A DNA stretch of 64,000 nucleotides from Eudorina sp. 2006-703-Eu-15 (lineage: Eukaryota; Chlorophyta; Chlorophyceae; Chlamydomonadales; Volvocaceae), in the NCBI GenBank assembly GCA_003117195.1, contig BDSI01000031.1, positions 719,501 through 783,500 on the forward strand. The letters are read 5' to 3'. Positions 1 to 11,327 of the stretch are shown here, piece after piece (positions within the stretch are counted from its first letter, which is position 1; each line of letters opens with the position of its first letter). The notes below the pieces were generated by a model that ran no database searches, was not told the DNA's origin, and was given only the letters and a program-made list of their open reading frames with translations. The position numbers and the translations under genes were made by a program.

Positions 1-416
1 CCGCCGCCTCCACCGCGACGCGCACCGCGGTCCGTCTGGGCTCCCCCAAGGAGACCGTCCGCGTGTGGGCCGCGCCGCTGCCGCCCTCCGCCATCTCCCT
101 GCCCTCCTCGGCGCTCCGAACCCTCCGAGAGGCGGTGCGGAGCACCACCTCCAGCAAACCCGACTTTACGCGGGCGTTCAAACCGCTTGATTCCCACGAT
201 TTGGACCTCAAAAAGACGCTGGGCAAGGACATGGACATGGCCAAGAGCCTGGCGCGCGTGGAGCCGGTGCGCGGCACCAAGGTACTCCCCCAGGCGGACT
301 ATGTGGCGTGGTGCGATTACGCGCCCAACTGCCGGACGTCGCCCTCGGGCTGGTACAGCACGCACCCCGCAGCGGCGGCGCAGGACACGGGGGACCACAA
401 ATACCCGTGGTGTTGA
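1..416 (+). CDS. 3' end of an unidentified gene (partial)
   Basis: The frame is open from base 3 to the TGA at 414-416, giving the last 137 residues of a protein whose start lies outside the window. The segment is Ala/Ser/Pro-rich at first, then charged (a Lys/Asp-rich stretch with DLDLKKTLGKDMDM). It ends in a Trp/Cys/Tyr-rich tail containing DYVAWCDYAPNC and finishing HKYPWC. The aromatic and cysteine-rich tail is unlike random GC-rich read-through, which is why I call it coding. I do not recognise the family. No intron boundary is visible within the segment. No TGTAA signal was found in the few hundred bases after the stop. Confidence 0.6.
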   Translation, partial: AASTATRTAVRLGSPKETVRVWAAPLPPSAISLPSSALRTLREAVRSTTSSKPDFTRAFKPLDSHDLDLKKTLGKDMDMAKSLARVEPVRGTKVLPQADYVAWCDYAPNCRTSPSGWYSTHPAAAAQDTGDHKYPWC

Positions 417-2219
417 GGCAGGGCGCGCGGGGGAGGGCGGGAGTGGAGACCCGTGCGGGAAGGTGTGGGTTTGTCCAGGGAGGCCGCCCCAGCGCAGCGT
501 TCAGGGACTCACGCGCAGCGTTCTGACCCACTTGCTGCAGCGTCGGGGGCTAGGCCCGGGTTTCTCGCTGTCGGCGGTGCTGGCCGTCGTTCGGTCCCCG
601 GCGACCTCATCGCGGCGCTACTTGGCGGCTCCTGTCCCCCTCCCAGCCAGGGCCCGGTCTGCGCGGGACCGCAGGAGCTCTAGGCAACAACTGTATATAT
701 AGTGTTCACCTGTGCAGTATAAAGGAGCTATGTTATGTTAGGTAGGCTTATCTTCCAATTCGTTGGGTGGGGCAGGCGGTCGCTGCGTCCTCGCCTGCAC
801 GTGCGGCGTCTCAACGTGGCCAGACGATGGCCGTGGGGAATGCTGGCCCCGAGCTGCTGGCGGGCAAGGAAGGACCGATGGCTGGGCGTGACAAGCCTGG
901 GCGCAATTCGGGGCGTTGGGCGTTCATCGCGCGCGGAACCGACGTTGAACCCGGTATCGGTCAGGATGGGTCCCGGGAGGGGACAGCGAGCGAGGAACAG
1001 AGCGACAGATGCGGTCATCTGCATGGTGGGGCGGGTGTGAGGATCTGCACCCGGTTGCAGCGAGGAAGTTGCAGCGGGGAGGGGGGACGGCATGGTCTGC
1101 TGCGCTGTGCTTGCTCCGATTGCGCCAGGTCAGCAGCAGAGCTTTCCCAGGCGAGTGCGGGTGTGGGTCAGGTGTTCGCGCGGAGTACGGCGTGCGCGAA
1201 GTACGGCATGATGAGTACGGTAGGCGGGTGGGCGGGCGCGTGCGTCCGGGGGATATATGCGGTGGTCCACCGCCGTCACGAAGGTTAGCGCGGACGCTGA
1301 CGTGTCTTGACGCGAAGGGTTGGGGTCACCTGCGGTGCGGGGCACGGATCCGGCGTCGGGACCCGACAACGGATAAGTGCTGGCTGTGCTGCTGCGGCAA
1401 CGCAGGCGTGAAAGCAGAGAGCAACAGCGAGGACGTGCATCGCAGGTACTGCGCTTCGTGTGAAGCGGAAATACAGAACGAATAAGTGTGCTGAGGGACG
1501 CAGGAACACCCCGGCGTGCTGCGTATGTGCATTATCGCAGCAGGCTTGGTTTGTTGCGTGTGGGGCCTTGCGTGGGGCCAACGAGTTTCTGACGCGTAAT
1601 GGTCGATGGTCCATGAAAGGCAGTGAGCAATCCGAGATACAGGGTTATGCCGTCGCATTCTTCCACCTGATGGCGCCACCACACGTCGCAGATAACCCGT
1701 CGTGGCCCGAGAGTGAAGCGAATCGCGTAAGGCGGCTGCCAAGGTTGCCATGTCTCCCTTTTGTAGCGTTCGGTTCGGGCAAGGTTTCAGGGCTGTGAAA
1801 GCGCCTCCGACACGATCCCGCCTGATCCCGCTGTTTTGAAGCGGTTTCAAACAGCACTAGAGCACGTAAAGTGGGGCAACAGAAATCACTGAGATCAATA
1901 TTCAAGATATTCAAAGGCATTAAAGCTTCAAAATGTCACATTCTAACTGACGTAGGCTTTCATACAGTGCGTCGCCCTCGGTTAGTGGTGCGGGTCGCAC
2001 AACCGTCGCAAACAGTTGACGGTTGCTTCTCCATGACGAGCTCATGCGCATGACATGCTGACCGAGGATTCCTATAGAGTTTTCAGCATAGATCATTTAG
2101 GTTCGCCATGGCCAACAGTAAATAGCATGTATCCGTGGGACGTACCGACATTGGCTGTTCAACGCAGAAACGCAGTAATAGATCGATTTGCAGTAGTAGC
2201 ACTCTGGACCTCCCCATAA
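417..2219. other. Intergenic: no gene seen
   Basis: About 1.8 kb between the partial gene and PSF3. GC content falls towards 2220, as expected for a promoter and 5' UTR. The open frames here are short, overlap on both strands and resemble no family. No RNA gene was recognised. Confidence 0.5.
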
Positions 2220-2810
2220 ATGACCGACTATTGGAGCCTAGATTCGGCTCTGGCCGAAGAAACCATTATTCCAACTCGTTTCAAGTTTGGCGCCCTCGGG
2301 GTCGCCAGGGTTCTCGAGCCAGGCTCCACCAGCAACGACATTGAGGCCGACGCGAAAATTGAAACACCTCTTTGGCTTGCAGCTGCGTTGACGCGGCGAG
2401 GCATGGCAACACTAAGCCCGCCCGAGATGTACCAGGAGCGATACCGACGAAAGATGGACGCGGGCGCGGAGTGCCTCAACCTGAAAGGACGCGCACCATA
2501 CTTTTACGATGTGGGCAACAAGTGCAACGAGTTCATGCAGGACTTGACGCTGTCGACGTTCCTGTCCCGGACGTACGCGGCGCGGTACCGCGAGCTGGTG
2601 TCGAAGGGCCTCAGCACCATTTCCGGCGAGGATATGCTTGAACTGCAGAGCAAGCTGTCCTTGGAAGAGCTTGCCGTCTTCGAGGCGGGCCGCGACTCCG
2701 TGGCACGCGCTGAGATGTGGGCGCGCGGCGCACGGCCGCGCTCGACAGCGCCGGCGCTCCCCTCCCGCAAGCGGCCTCTCCAGGCGCGGGACGCGCCCGA
2801 AGCACGGTGA
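2220..2810 (+). CDS. PSF3: GINS complex subunit PSF3
   Basis: Encodes a 196-aa GINS subunit 3. GINS (SLD5, PSF1, PSF2, PSF3) joins MCM2-7 and CDC45 in the replicative CMG helicase in the nucleus. The N-terminus (MTDYWSLDSALAEE...PTRFKFGALGV) is the typical PSF3 start. It is followed by an ETPLWLAAAL segment that matches the PSF3 pattern of a small Leu/Pro/Trp-rich helix (LPLWLA in animals, LPFWLA in plants). The PYFYDVG segment near residue 98 is another PSF3 hallmark. The C-terminal half is helical, with an Ala/Arg-rich tail. The length matches the family (about 190-220 aa). The gene is a single exon; the start is the first ATG and begins the conserved N-terminus. The tail after about residue 170 is Arg/Pro-rich and may be lineage-specific. 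Confidence 0.93.
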   Translation: MTDYWSLDSALAEETIIPTRFKFGALGVARVLEPGSTSNDIEADAKIETPLWLAAALTRRGMATLSPPEMYQERYRRKMDAGAECLNLKGRAPYFYDVGNKCNEFMQDLTLSTFLSRTYAARYRELVSKGLSTISGEDMLELQSKLSLEELAVFEAGRDSVARAEMWARGARPRSTAPALPSRKRPLQARDAPEAR

Positions 2811-5129
2811 TGCTGTGGATAGAATTGCAACCCGCCCGCTGTGGATGCTTGCGAGGCAGCGGTGCTGCAGGCAGCGACTGGCTGTCAAGGTTTGCAAGTA
2901 GTGGAGTAGCGCGGCCTCGAAGGACGGAGGACGGTCTTGGCGGTGGCGCGCTGCCCACCGCGTAACCAAGCCAGGGGTTGCGAAGGAGGGCCGCAATCCA
3001 AGATCCGGTTGGCGGTGTGTGGTCCTGGCGTGGTGACATTGTCAGATGCATGTCGTGCGGAGCAGTTCCGTAGCCCCCCGAAGCCGTTGACATGCAACGG
3101 AGGATGATTGAGCTCGCAACGATACTACCAGACCACGCGGTGGGGGTAGGCAAGAGGCACATCATGTCCTCGGAACGGCAAGTGGCAAACGAGCTGCGGC
3201 GGCTTTCAGGCAGGAACACGGGATCCAGTGCCGGGCGGTGCGGTGCAAACGCGGGCATCGGGTGGACCCGGATGTGCTTTCCGCCTGTCAGACACACGCG
3301 GCCGCATGGCATTTGAATGGCCGGGGCGGCGACCGGTGGTGCGCCAGGATGCGGATGTCCAGGCTGGCGTCGCGAAGCGACTTGCGGACCTTTCGAGGGG
3401 GGATGCGAATGGCATGTGACGGGGCGGTGACCAATGATGTGCAGCCTTGCGCGTCCACCCACTCCGCCGCCATGTCAACAAGAAGCACAAACCGAAGTGG
3501 AGCACGGCGGCGTGGCCGTGCGCGGCAAGTGCTCACGCTTGCTCGCCCATGGAGTGACCTTGCGCAATGCTGTGTTGGGTTCCCTGGCGTCACATGTCGG
3601 GACATGTTCGGCGGTTTCCCCCAAGTACCCGTAGGTACGGTTGCAGAGGCCAGAGGGGCTCCGCTGCAGCAACCACCGAGCAGGGGTAGGGGTCAGGGGC
3701 TGGTACGGCCTGGCAAAACAACAAGGATTAATCAGTCAGGACGCGTTGCGGCGAGACGGTGACCTTGACGGGTCATGGCTGTGAAGCTCATAGCCGCATG
3801 CCATCATGCCATGCGACAGCGTCAAACAAACTGGAGAGGCGGAGCGTGACGGGAGGCACCGCTGCCCACCTTACCCTGCTTGTTCCAAGGGAGGCAGGCG
3901 GGAGGTTACGATGTCCAGGACCTTGTCCAGGTTCTTGTCAAGTTGTCATACGTCTTTCGACGAGGTGCTGTCTATAATGAAATGCAGATAATCTTGGCCC
4001 TCGGACGTTTAACGGTCTCGGACCGTGCGGCGGCTCTCATCTGCGTCGGGCTTCCGGCATATCGGGCACTCCCTTGTGAGGGGCACCGACGATCTTTCTC
4101 AGGAAGGTTGGAATCCGCTGTGGCATTCGTTCAGTTTTGGCCTGCTGCCCTTTTGCAGGACTGACTGGAACAGATGCTGCCCACCTCTGCCCACGCAGCC
4201 ACCCGGAAAGGCCAGCTCTCTCCGAAGGGGCTGGGGCCCTTGGGACGTGAGGAGCTTCGACTCTGCGCTGCAGCGACAGCAGCCCACGCGCGGATTCACG
4301 CCGACGGGGTCTGTCGTACACATGTTATGAGCGACGAACGCGCTGGGTTTTCGACCTGTGTGCTTGGCCGTCCCTCGCAGGTCGGAGAACCTGGTTTTCC
4401 GTTGCTGGAGCAGGCTTGTAGGGCAAGTGGCTAATCCTGTGCCATATCACGAATCCAAAGGGCCTTTGTATTGGCACATGCTCGTCTTCGCATCGGCCAC
4501 GAGTAACGACAGAAAAGGGTTTATTGAATCCTGAAGGCGCTGGAGAGAAACGGTCGGAGCTTCGAAGTCGTTCACAACGACGGGGGGACGCCGGGGCCAG
4601 TGGATGGGCAGTGGATTTTGGCAGGTTTCGGCGGGCGTGAAGGCATAAGTCTGCGATGGAAAGATACTGATATGGTTATTATACATATGCCAGTGGTATT
4701 GTCAACAGATCTGTTTGTCCAGCTAAGGCAGGACAAGTCAAAAGCTGAAGCTGGCGCCGTATCCAAACTAGAAGTGGAACTGGAATTGGAATTCGCATAG
4801 CGAATAGCGAACACTAGCTTTTACCGTAAGCTCAGTAACTTCGGTGTTATATATGTTGGTCACATGATGATGCCATCTTGTTTAAGATCCGTTCCGGTTA
4901 GAGTCAGTTGGCTCCATAGTAAGCGGCTATGCACACTCGTTTGAAAATCAATTCTTATAAGCAACACCCATTATTTATATTTGGTTCATGACTCCAGGTC
5001 GTGTGTCTTGGTTTGCAGTCTGGGCGTGCCACGGCCGTGCCAGCTCGTGAACTTGGTAACACAGAAACGTCAAGAACCTGGTAACCTTCAGTCCCAGATT
5101 ACAATTTGCACAATTAGCCGAACTCAATA
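2811..5129. other. Intergenic: no gene seen
   Basis: About 2.3 kb. Open frames are short and without family resemblance. A 66-codon frame at 4600-4797 has somewhat protein-like composition but no match I recognise. The interval must hold the PSF3 3' UTR and the promoter of the RING gene. No TGTAA polyadenylation signal was found close to the PSF3 stop. Confidence 0.5.
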
Positions 5130-8100
5130 ATGGCGGCACGCCAGGTGTGGAAGGGAATATTGCCAGCCACGCCAGCTCGTCGGGACATGCCTGCCGCACA
5201 GCACGTGTCCACTCCTGGCGCTTCAGCCCGCAATCGTTGTATATTTCCCAACACATAATTTCATTTCCGACAGGACCCAGTCCGCATCACCGTCCCGGTG
5301 CCACCGCTGCAATACGCGCTCGACAACCATGGCGAGGTCCGGTTCCTCCTCTCCAATCGTCGATCGTTGGGGCAAGAATACAACAACATCCCTGAGTACG
5401 CCTGCCAGTTTGAGCTGGAAGGCGTCAGGCTCCCTGGAGTCGTGTTCACCCGGATAAACCCCAACGCCCCCACCTCGATCAGCCGCGAGGTTGCGGAGCG
5501 ACTGGGCCTCGACACCCAGCTTCTGGGGGGCTCGGGGTTGACCACCATCGCTGGGGGGTACTCGCCAGTGGCCATCTTGCGGAACGAGGTCGTCATCAAC
5601 TCACTGGGCACAGACGGAGCGTGAGTCCTCGATCGAATCGGCACCATCCCTATCCTGGGTTTGGGCGGTGGCGGCTAGGAGGGGAAACACGGTGTTTTCC
5701 AGCCCGGCAGCTGCCCGCAGGGATCTCTAAGGGTCTGCTGCTGAGGTCTCTCTTGGAGGAGCATCCATTGCCTGCCGGATTGGTGCCTGCCGCCAAGCCT
5801 CGTACTCCAGCCGCGGCGCCTACCCCAAACAAGACCGAGTTGCCCTGAAACAATGAGTCGACGCGGAGGTTTCAGCAGGGCGTCGTGCCCGGCCACCGCC
5901 GCGCCGAGCACCTGCGGCTCCTAGGGCGTCGAACTCGGTGGCCCTGTTGTGCACTCCCCCTGTCTACCAATTTCCTATATCCCCCTCACCCTCCAGCCCC
6001 CGTTGGGCAGTCATCTTGATTCGGCCTTGATTCGGTCTTCCCCCTTGTCCCGACCCCGCAGGGTGATCCGGACCTTCCGCGCCCCGCTCGTCTTCGTCTG
6101 CAACTGCACACCCGACCTGTTCGAGTTCCAGATCGGCTGGGACGTCCTGGGGCAGGAGGGGGCCACGTCCCTGTCGTACGACTCCACCGGTAGCACTGTG
6201 GACTTCCGCGGCGGGCCGACGTGGGCGCCGCCGCTGCTGTTCCCCCGCCGCAACGCTGCGATGGGCACCAGCACTTTCAACCTCGCGAACGACACGGCCC
6301 AGGAGGCCGCGCGCGTGGCAGCGGAGCGAGCTGCGGCGCGGGTGAGCTCCCCCTTCCCGGGACATGGGCCGACCCGACCCAACCCGACCTGGGTTCGTTC
6401 TGGGTGCGCTTTTTCGGTTTACAGCTTTACCCCCCGGGTGTGTCTGGGCTGTTTCTTTTTAACCCCCGGGACATGGCCCTGGTGGGGCCGCGCCGTCACC
6501 GGGGAGCGGCGCGGGGCGCGGGCTCCCGCGAGAGGCGTTTGGGGGATGGATACGATGAAGGTGTACGGAACGGAGACGGCACGTAACTCGTGCCGTGTCG
6601 GCATCGTGTCGTGCCGTTTCGTGTCGGGTTTCCCCTCCACGCAGTTCCGCTCGCTGCCCCTGCCCATCCATGCGGGGAAACCCCGGGCGCGTCACGCAGG
6701 CCGCGCAGCCTGTGGTGCTGAGGCACGCCGTGGAGGTGAACGGGGATGTGCGGTTCAGTGAGGCCGGGCGCGAGCCGCGGGGCCCGGAGTACTGCTCCAT
6801 CAACGAGATTCCCTGTCAGCTTGTACGGCATGGTGTACGGCTGCCGGGGGTGGTTCGTGCCCGCGTGAACCCGGGCGCGCCGACCTCCATGAGCCGCGAG
6901 GTGGCGGAGCTGTTAGGGCTGGAGGTGCAGCCAGTCGGCGGACCCGGGGCGTTTGTCTTCTCGATGACCCCCACGCCGATGCCCATACTGAAGGACGAGC
7001 TGGTCATCGAGTGCCTGGACAACCGCGGGCGGTGAGACCCTTGGGCCGCCACCGCACCGCGGGTCCGGGGCAGCGCTGGGGTAAGGGCAGCAGTAGCCGC
7101 AGCAGTAGCTGTAGCAATGGCTTTAGCCTCGGTGAGGCAGCGCGGGGCGAATTGCACCTTGCAGCACTACGCCACCGTGTGGCCGGTGTACATACCTGGC
7201 ACTGCGGAAGGACCCCAGCGCCGCCTGGCTTGTTCTTTTACCGTGTTTGCTGCTGCGACCCAAATCCGCACACCGTCCCGCTGGATCGCCGCCCTCCCTG
7301 GAGCCCCGCAGCGTGGAGCGCACGTTCCGCGCCCCGGTGGTGTTCGTGTGCCCCTGCGAGGCCGACCTGTTCGAGTTCCAGATCGGGACCGACGTCCTGA
7401 ACGCCGCGGGCATGACCACCCTTGAGATCGCCTGGGACGGTGTCGCGGTTGGCTTCAGGGGGGGGCCTATTTGGCGCCCACCCAGGCTTTACCCGCGCCG
7501 CAGCACAGTGATTGGCACCAGCACCTTCCAGATCGCAACCGAGACGAGGCAGGCGGCCCTGCAGGCGGCCGACGCGCGCGGCCCGGAACGGGTGAGGGTC
7601 AGAGAGGGGGTCCGGGGACCAGCGCGAGCCGCGCGCGTGGCGGGAGTGCGGCCCAACGGTTCTTGTGGGTGCAGTGAACCAGGGGTCACTTGGGAAGGGG
7701 TCACGAGCAGGCTGCGAGTCATCGTCGAATGCAAAGCTGGTCGTCGGGACGGGACCGGGACCAGCGAGTGCCTGATGTCGTACTTTCGCGGTGACGCAGC
7801 TCCGAAGACGCGGGTGCAAGAAAGGGGAGAGACGGGCTGGAGTGTTGCCCTGACGGTGTGTGGTGGCAGTAACAGTACTAACTGGACCAGTAGTAGTAAC
7901 AATAGCAGTAGCAGTAGCAGTAGCAGTGGTTGCAGTTGCAGTCGGCTCCATACAAGGGGCGATGGAAACACCGCGATCGACACGGGACGATCCCCGCGGA
8001 GGGACGCGGTCACAACGGCTACACGGTCGCACGTCACCCTTGCTGTCCGTACATGGGGAACTCGTAGAAAGGGAGTCGGGCCAGGAGGCCGCGTAGGAAA

Positions 8101-9725
8101 GTCGCGATTCCGCCGCGCCGCTTTCGTCCTGTTGTATTGTTATCACCGATGCCCCCATGTCATGCCCTGTGTGCTGCGTGCTGTGCGCCGTACAGGAGCA
8201 CATCGAGATCGCGATCCCCCAGCCGCCGCTGCGCTACCTCCGAGCGACGGATGGCGAGGTCCGGTTCCTCGTGTCGGGACGGCTGGGCCCCGAGCACGCG
8301 CACAGGCGTCTCGAGTTCCCCTGCCAGCTGGTGTACGGCGAGGGTGTCGTACGGCGTTCGGGCGTGGTCCGCACCCAGATCCACCGCAACGGCCCCACGG
8401 CCATCAGTCGGGAGGTGGTGGAGCTGCTGGGACTGGAGGCGCAGCAGCTGGGCGGCGGCGGAGCGGCGAGCGCCCCCGGCAGCCGGGCCCCGATCAGCAT
8501 CCTCAAGGAGCCGCTGGGGCTCGAATGCATGGACATGCGCGGCGAGTGAGTGGGTGGGCGGGTTGGTTTGTCTGCCGTCGCGTCGCGTCGCGTGCAGTTT
8601 CGGTTGCCGTTTGCGTCTTCATGGGCCCCCCGCTCGTGTCCGTGTCGTACCATACCATGACGCCGTACCTTGACGCGCCGTACTTGGAACCCGCGCTGGA
8701 CTGGACCGAGCAGGGTGGTGCGGACGCTGGCGGCGCCTCTGGTGTTTGTCACCGACAGCGGCGCGGGCGGTTTCGAGTTCCAGATCGGCGCGGACGTCTT
8801 GCAGGCGGAGGGAGCCACCCTGGAGTGGGACGTGAGGTCCTCCACGTACGACGTGCGGATGGATTTCACCCGCGGTCCCGCATGGCAGGCCCCCGCCCTG
8901 TTGCCCCGGCCCGGCGGCCCGCCTGCCGGGAACGCGAGCCGCCCCTTCCGGGTGCCGCAAGACACGTACCGCGAGGCGATGGAGCTGGTGGCGGCGCGAG
9001 CGGCGGTGCGGGCGCGGCGCGAGGCGGCGCGCAGGGGCAACGACCCACGGGTCGCGGGTGAACGGGCGGCCGAACAAGTACTGGGGCGGCTCGACGGGGC
9101 GTCTGCGGCCCCAGGCCGGGTTGGTTTAATCGCGGCTGGGGATGAGGAGTCGGGGACGCAGCAGTCGCTTCCGGAGCGACGCAGACAGCCCAGCGGGGCC
9201 GTAGCTACGGGCGGGTTACAGCCAGGGTCCCGAGAGTGGGTGGAGGATTGGCTGCCGGCGCAGTTTCGGCGACTGGACGTGGCCGGGGGTGGCGGACGGA
9301 GGAGGCGGCAGGGCCGTGGCCGCGGCCGCGGCCGCGGCGGCCGGGGCCCAGCTCAGCGTGGGGGCCGGCAACAAGCCGCTGAGCAGGCGGAGGAGGAGGA
9401 GGAGGCAACCGAGGGCAATGCGGGGGAGGCCGCAGCGGGAGGCGCTGCAGGCCCCAACCGGGTGCCCGGCGACCTGGCGGCAGGCCTGGCGCCCCTGCCT
9501 CCGCCCCTGGCCGCCCGGGCCTGGAGCGAGGTGGAGGCCACCCATCTGCCCGCCGGCGACAAGGAATGCCCCGTGTGTATGGAGGAGCTGACGACGGCGC
9601 CGCGGGTGGTGCAGCTGGCGTGCCGACACACCTTCTGCGAGCTGTGTGTACGGCAGGTGCTGGTGGGGTCGTCGCTGGCCATCAGCTGCAAGTGCCCGAC
9701 GTGTCGCTCCCCGATGGCGGCCTAG
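5130..9725 (+). CDS. Protein with three degenerate retropepsin-like modules and a C-terminal RING finger
   Basis: Exons: 5130-5144 (tentative first exon, MAARQ), 5271-5620, 6062-6341, 6700-7031, 7312-7591, 8196-8545, 8714-9725; 872 aa. Three tandem modules (about residues 6-215, 216-419 and 420-640) are each encoded by an A/B exon pair. The A half carries ...GVV-x-R-[IV]-N-P-x-A-P-T-S-[IM]-S-R-E-V-A-E-x-L-G-L. The B half carries R-T-F-R-A-P-x-V-F-V and F-E-F-Q-I-G-x-D-V-L. This order fits a retropepsin/Ddi1 fold, where the catalytic D-[ST]-G-A precedes an LGL helix and a later (L/I)-G-x-D-x-L strand. The catalytic motif reads NPNA (about residue 67), NPGA and HRNG, so the modules should be proteolytically dead. 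A Gly/Arg- and Glu-rich linker leads to a C3HC4 RING (C821, C824, C839, H841, C844, C847, C863, C866), suggesting an E3 ubiquitin ligase. The RING is solid; the retropepsin assignment is inferred from pattern. Confidence 0.8.
6434..6470 (+). repeat. Short dispersed repeat, copy 1 (intron of the RING gene)
   Basis: GGGTGTGTCTGGGCTG then TTTCTTTTTAACCCCC. Related copies lie at 13241-13273 (inverted, in an intron of the DOT1-like gene) and 46050-46089 (intergenic). Confidence 0.65.
7866..7930. repeat. (AGT/AGC)n trinucleotide repeat in an intron
   Basis: Imperfect run of AGT, AAC and AGC triplets inside the intron between exons 7312-7591 and 8196-8545 of the RING gene. Confidence 0.85.
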
Positions 9726-9903
9726 GGGGCACACCTAGGAGGGGAGGGGAGGGGGTCAGGGAAAGGACGGAAGCCACGTCGTGCTGCGGGTATCCAAAGC
9801 CGGGAAACGCCCTTGGGGTCTTGGTTGACTGTCTCAAGGGAGGCGAGCCGAAGAGCGGGCGGGCGGGTGATCTTGTGTTTATACGCAAGGTATTGCAGTG
9901 CAT

Positions 9904-9988
9904 ATGAACAGGGTTCGCATTGTGACAGGGGGTTCGCATTGGTTTATGAACAGGGTTCGCATTGTGACAGGGGGTTCGCATTGGTTTA
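9904..9988. repeat. 42-bp tandem duplication
   Basis: Two near-identical 42-bp units begin at 9904 and 9946 with ATGAACAGGGTTCGCATT. Each unit is itself an imperfect doubling of a roughly 21-bp ACAGGG(G)GTTCGCATT block. Confidence 0.9.
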
Positions 9989-10613
9989 TCTTATGTGATT
10001 GTTGGGTTTTATGACATTGGTGGCGGCCCAACCCAGCTCGCCCTTGACAGGGTCACTACGGGCACCATACTCGGTGATATTACCACATCATAAACAGGAA
10101 GGTAGCACTATAACAGTACTGCATACCGAACTATCTGAGGCTAGTTGGACGGGTTGTGCATGTGACGGCACCCGACCGCCTGGGTGACACCGGGTAATCG
10201 GACATGGGATGGTTCACGCAGAGGGCGAGCGCCGCAACGCGCCTTGAGCCCGGCGTGGGTACTGGCCGCGAGGCCGCGCGCTCAGCTGTGCTCCGTTCCG
10301 GGAGGGGGATGCGGGGGCAGTTTGAAAGAACGAATGAACGGTACAGCAGTGGCGGCTGCTGGCAGTGGCGGCTGCGCACAGCAGGCCTCTCAGTGATCCA
10401 GTTGGCTCGGTGTTGCCCGGTTGACCAGGCCTGCCGGGCTGCGCGTCGGGCGAGCTGGTGGCTGGCTCAGTTGGATATCTGTGTGGCCCGCCACCCGTGT
10501 GGTTCCCTGGTAGTGTGGGCACGGGGAGTGTTTCGGTGCACTTGTGGAGCCTGGCCGGTGCGCCATGGCGGCGCAGTTTCCTTTATGCAGTGTGGGGTGT
10601 GGCTGTCACCGGT

Positions 10614-10988
10614 GACACGCGGGGTCCGCTGTAACATCCTTAATGATAATCCATCGCGGACGGAGCAAGCTGTTACGACTCTTGCAAAAATGCCAATGTG
10701 AGCAAGTTGCGTAGTTATGGCCACAAGCAGCGCGTCCTGCTGCGCTATGCCGGCGCACACCTCAGCACACCTTGCCAAACAGGACTCCATGTGTTTTTAT
10801 TCGCGGCGTTGAGGTGTGGAGGTGTCTTGTCGGTGGGGCCTGCTGGGGCTTGCCCTGGTATACACCGTTGATCCCTTTGGGATCCGCTGTAACGTCCATT
10901 CATTCATTCATTCAGGACCCCACACGCTGGGGTTCTTGCTCGGGAAGCACCCATGATGTCTTCTGGGGTCCGCTGTAACACTCATTGA
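10614..10988 (+). repeat. Three copies of a short dispersed repeat carrying TGTAA
   Basis: Copies near 10614-10640, 10880-10915 and 10964-10988 share G(G/A)TCCGCTGTAAC followed by an A/T-rich CATTCATT-like tail. Related copies lie at 54163-54188 and 63600-63628. The copies at 10.6 kb and 54.1 kb also share an upstream GGCTGTCACCG block. The element type is unknown. Confidence 0.6.
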
Positions 10989-11327
10989 TGGCCGCAGCGC
11001 CGGCCTGCACAGCCGGTGCGGCTAGGGCGATGCCGGCCACAGCCGATAGGAGCGTATCAGCCCAACACTGCGAGTTTGTGGGTACATGCAGTGCAGGTCC
11101 AGGGCCAGGGACAGCGTAAACGGCCCATCCCCATCCCAAAGTGGTGGTTGACCGTTGGCAGAACAGCGCAGACATTAATCCACCTCCATCTTTCCCTTTG
11201 GTTGACACTATAATGTAAAAGTCCTATATTCTGGTGATATTAAACTGTTAATTGAGTTTATACCCGTTTTGGTCAATGATTATTCATTAGTGAAGCTTGT
11301 GTGATTTTCGCATAACGTCGCCGGACC

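Larger units (their letters stand above)
9726..11327. other. Intergenic with tandem duplication and dispersed repeats; no gene seen
   Basis: About 1.6 kb between the RING gene and the DOT1-like gene. It contains a 42-bp tandem duplication (9904-9988) and three copies of a short dispersed repeat with the core GTCCGCTGTAAC (near 10614, 10880 and 10964). The first copy supplies a TGTAA (10630-10634) that could serve the RING transcript. The last 150 bases are AT-rich, as expected for a promoter. Confidence 0.5.

Noticed and set aside
5130..9725. Retrotransposon carrying an aspartic protease
   Set aside because: No reverse transcriptase, integrase, gag-like region or terminal repeats; the modules sit in a spliced gene with a RING finger and lack the catalytic Asp.
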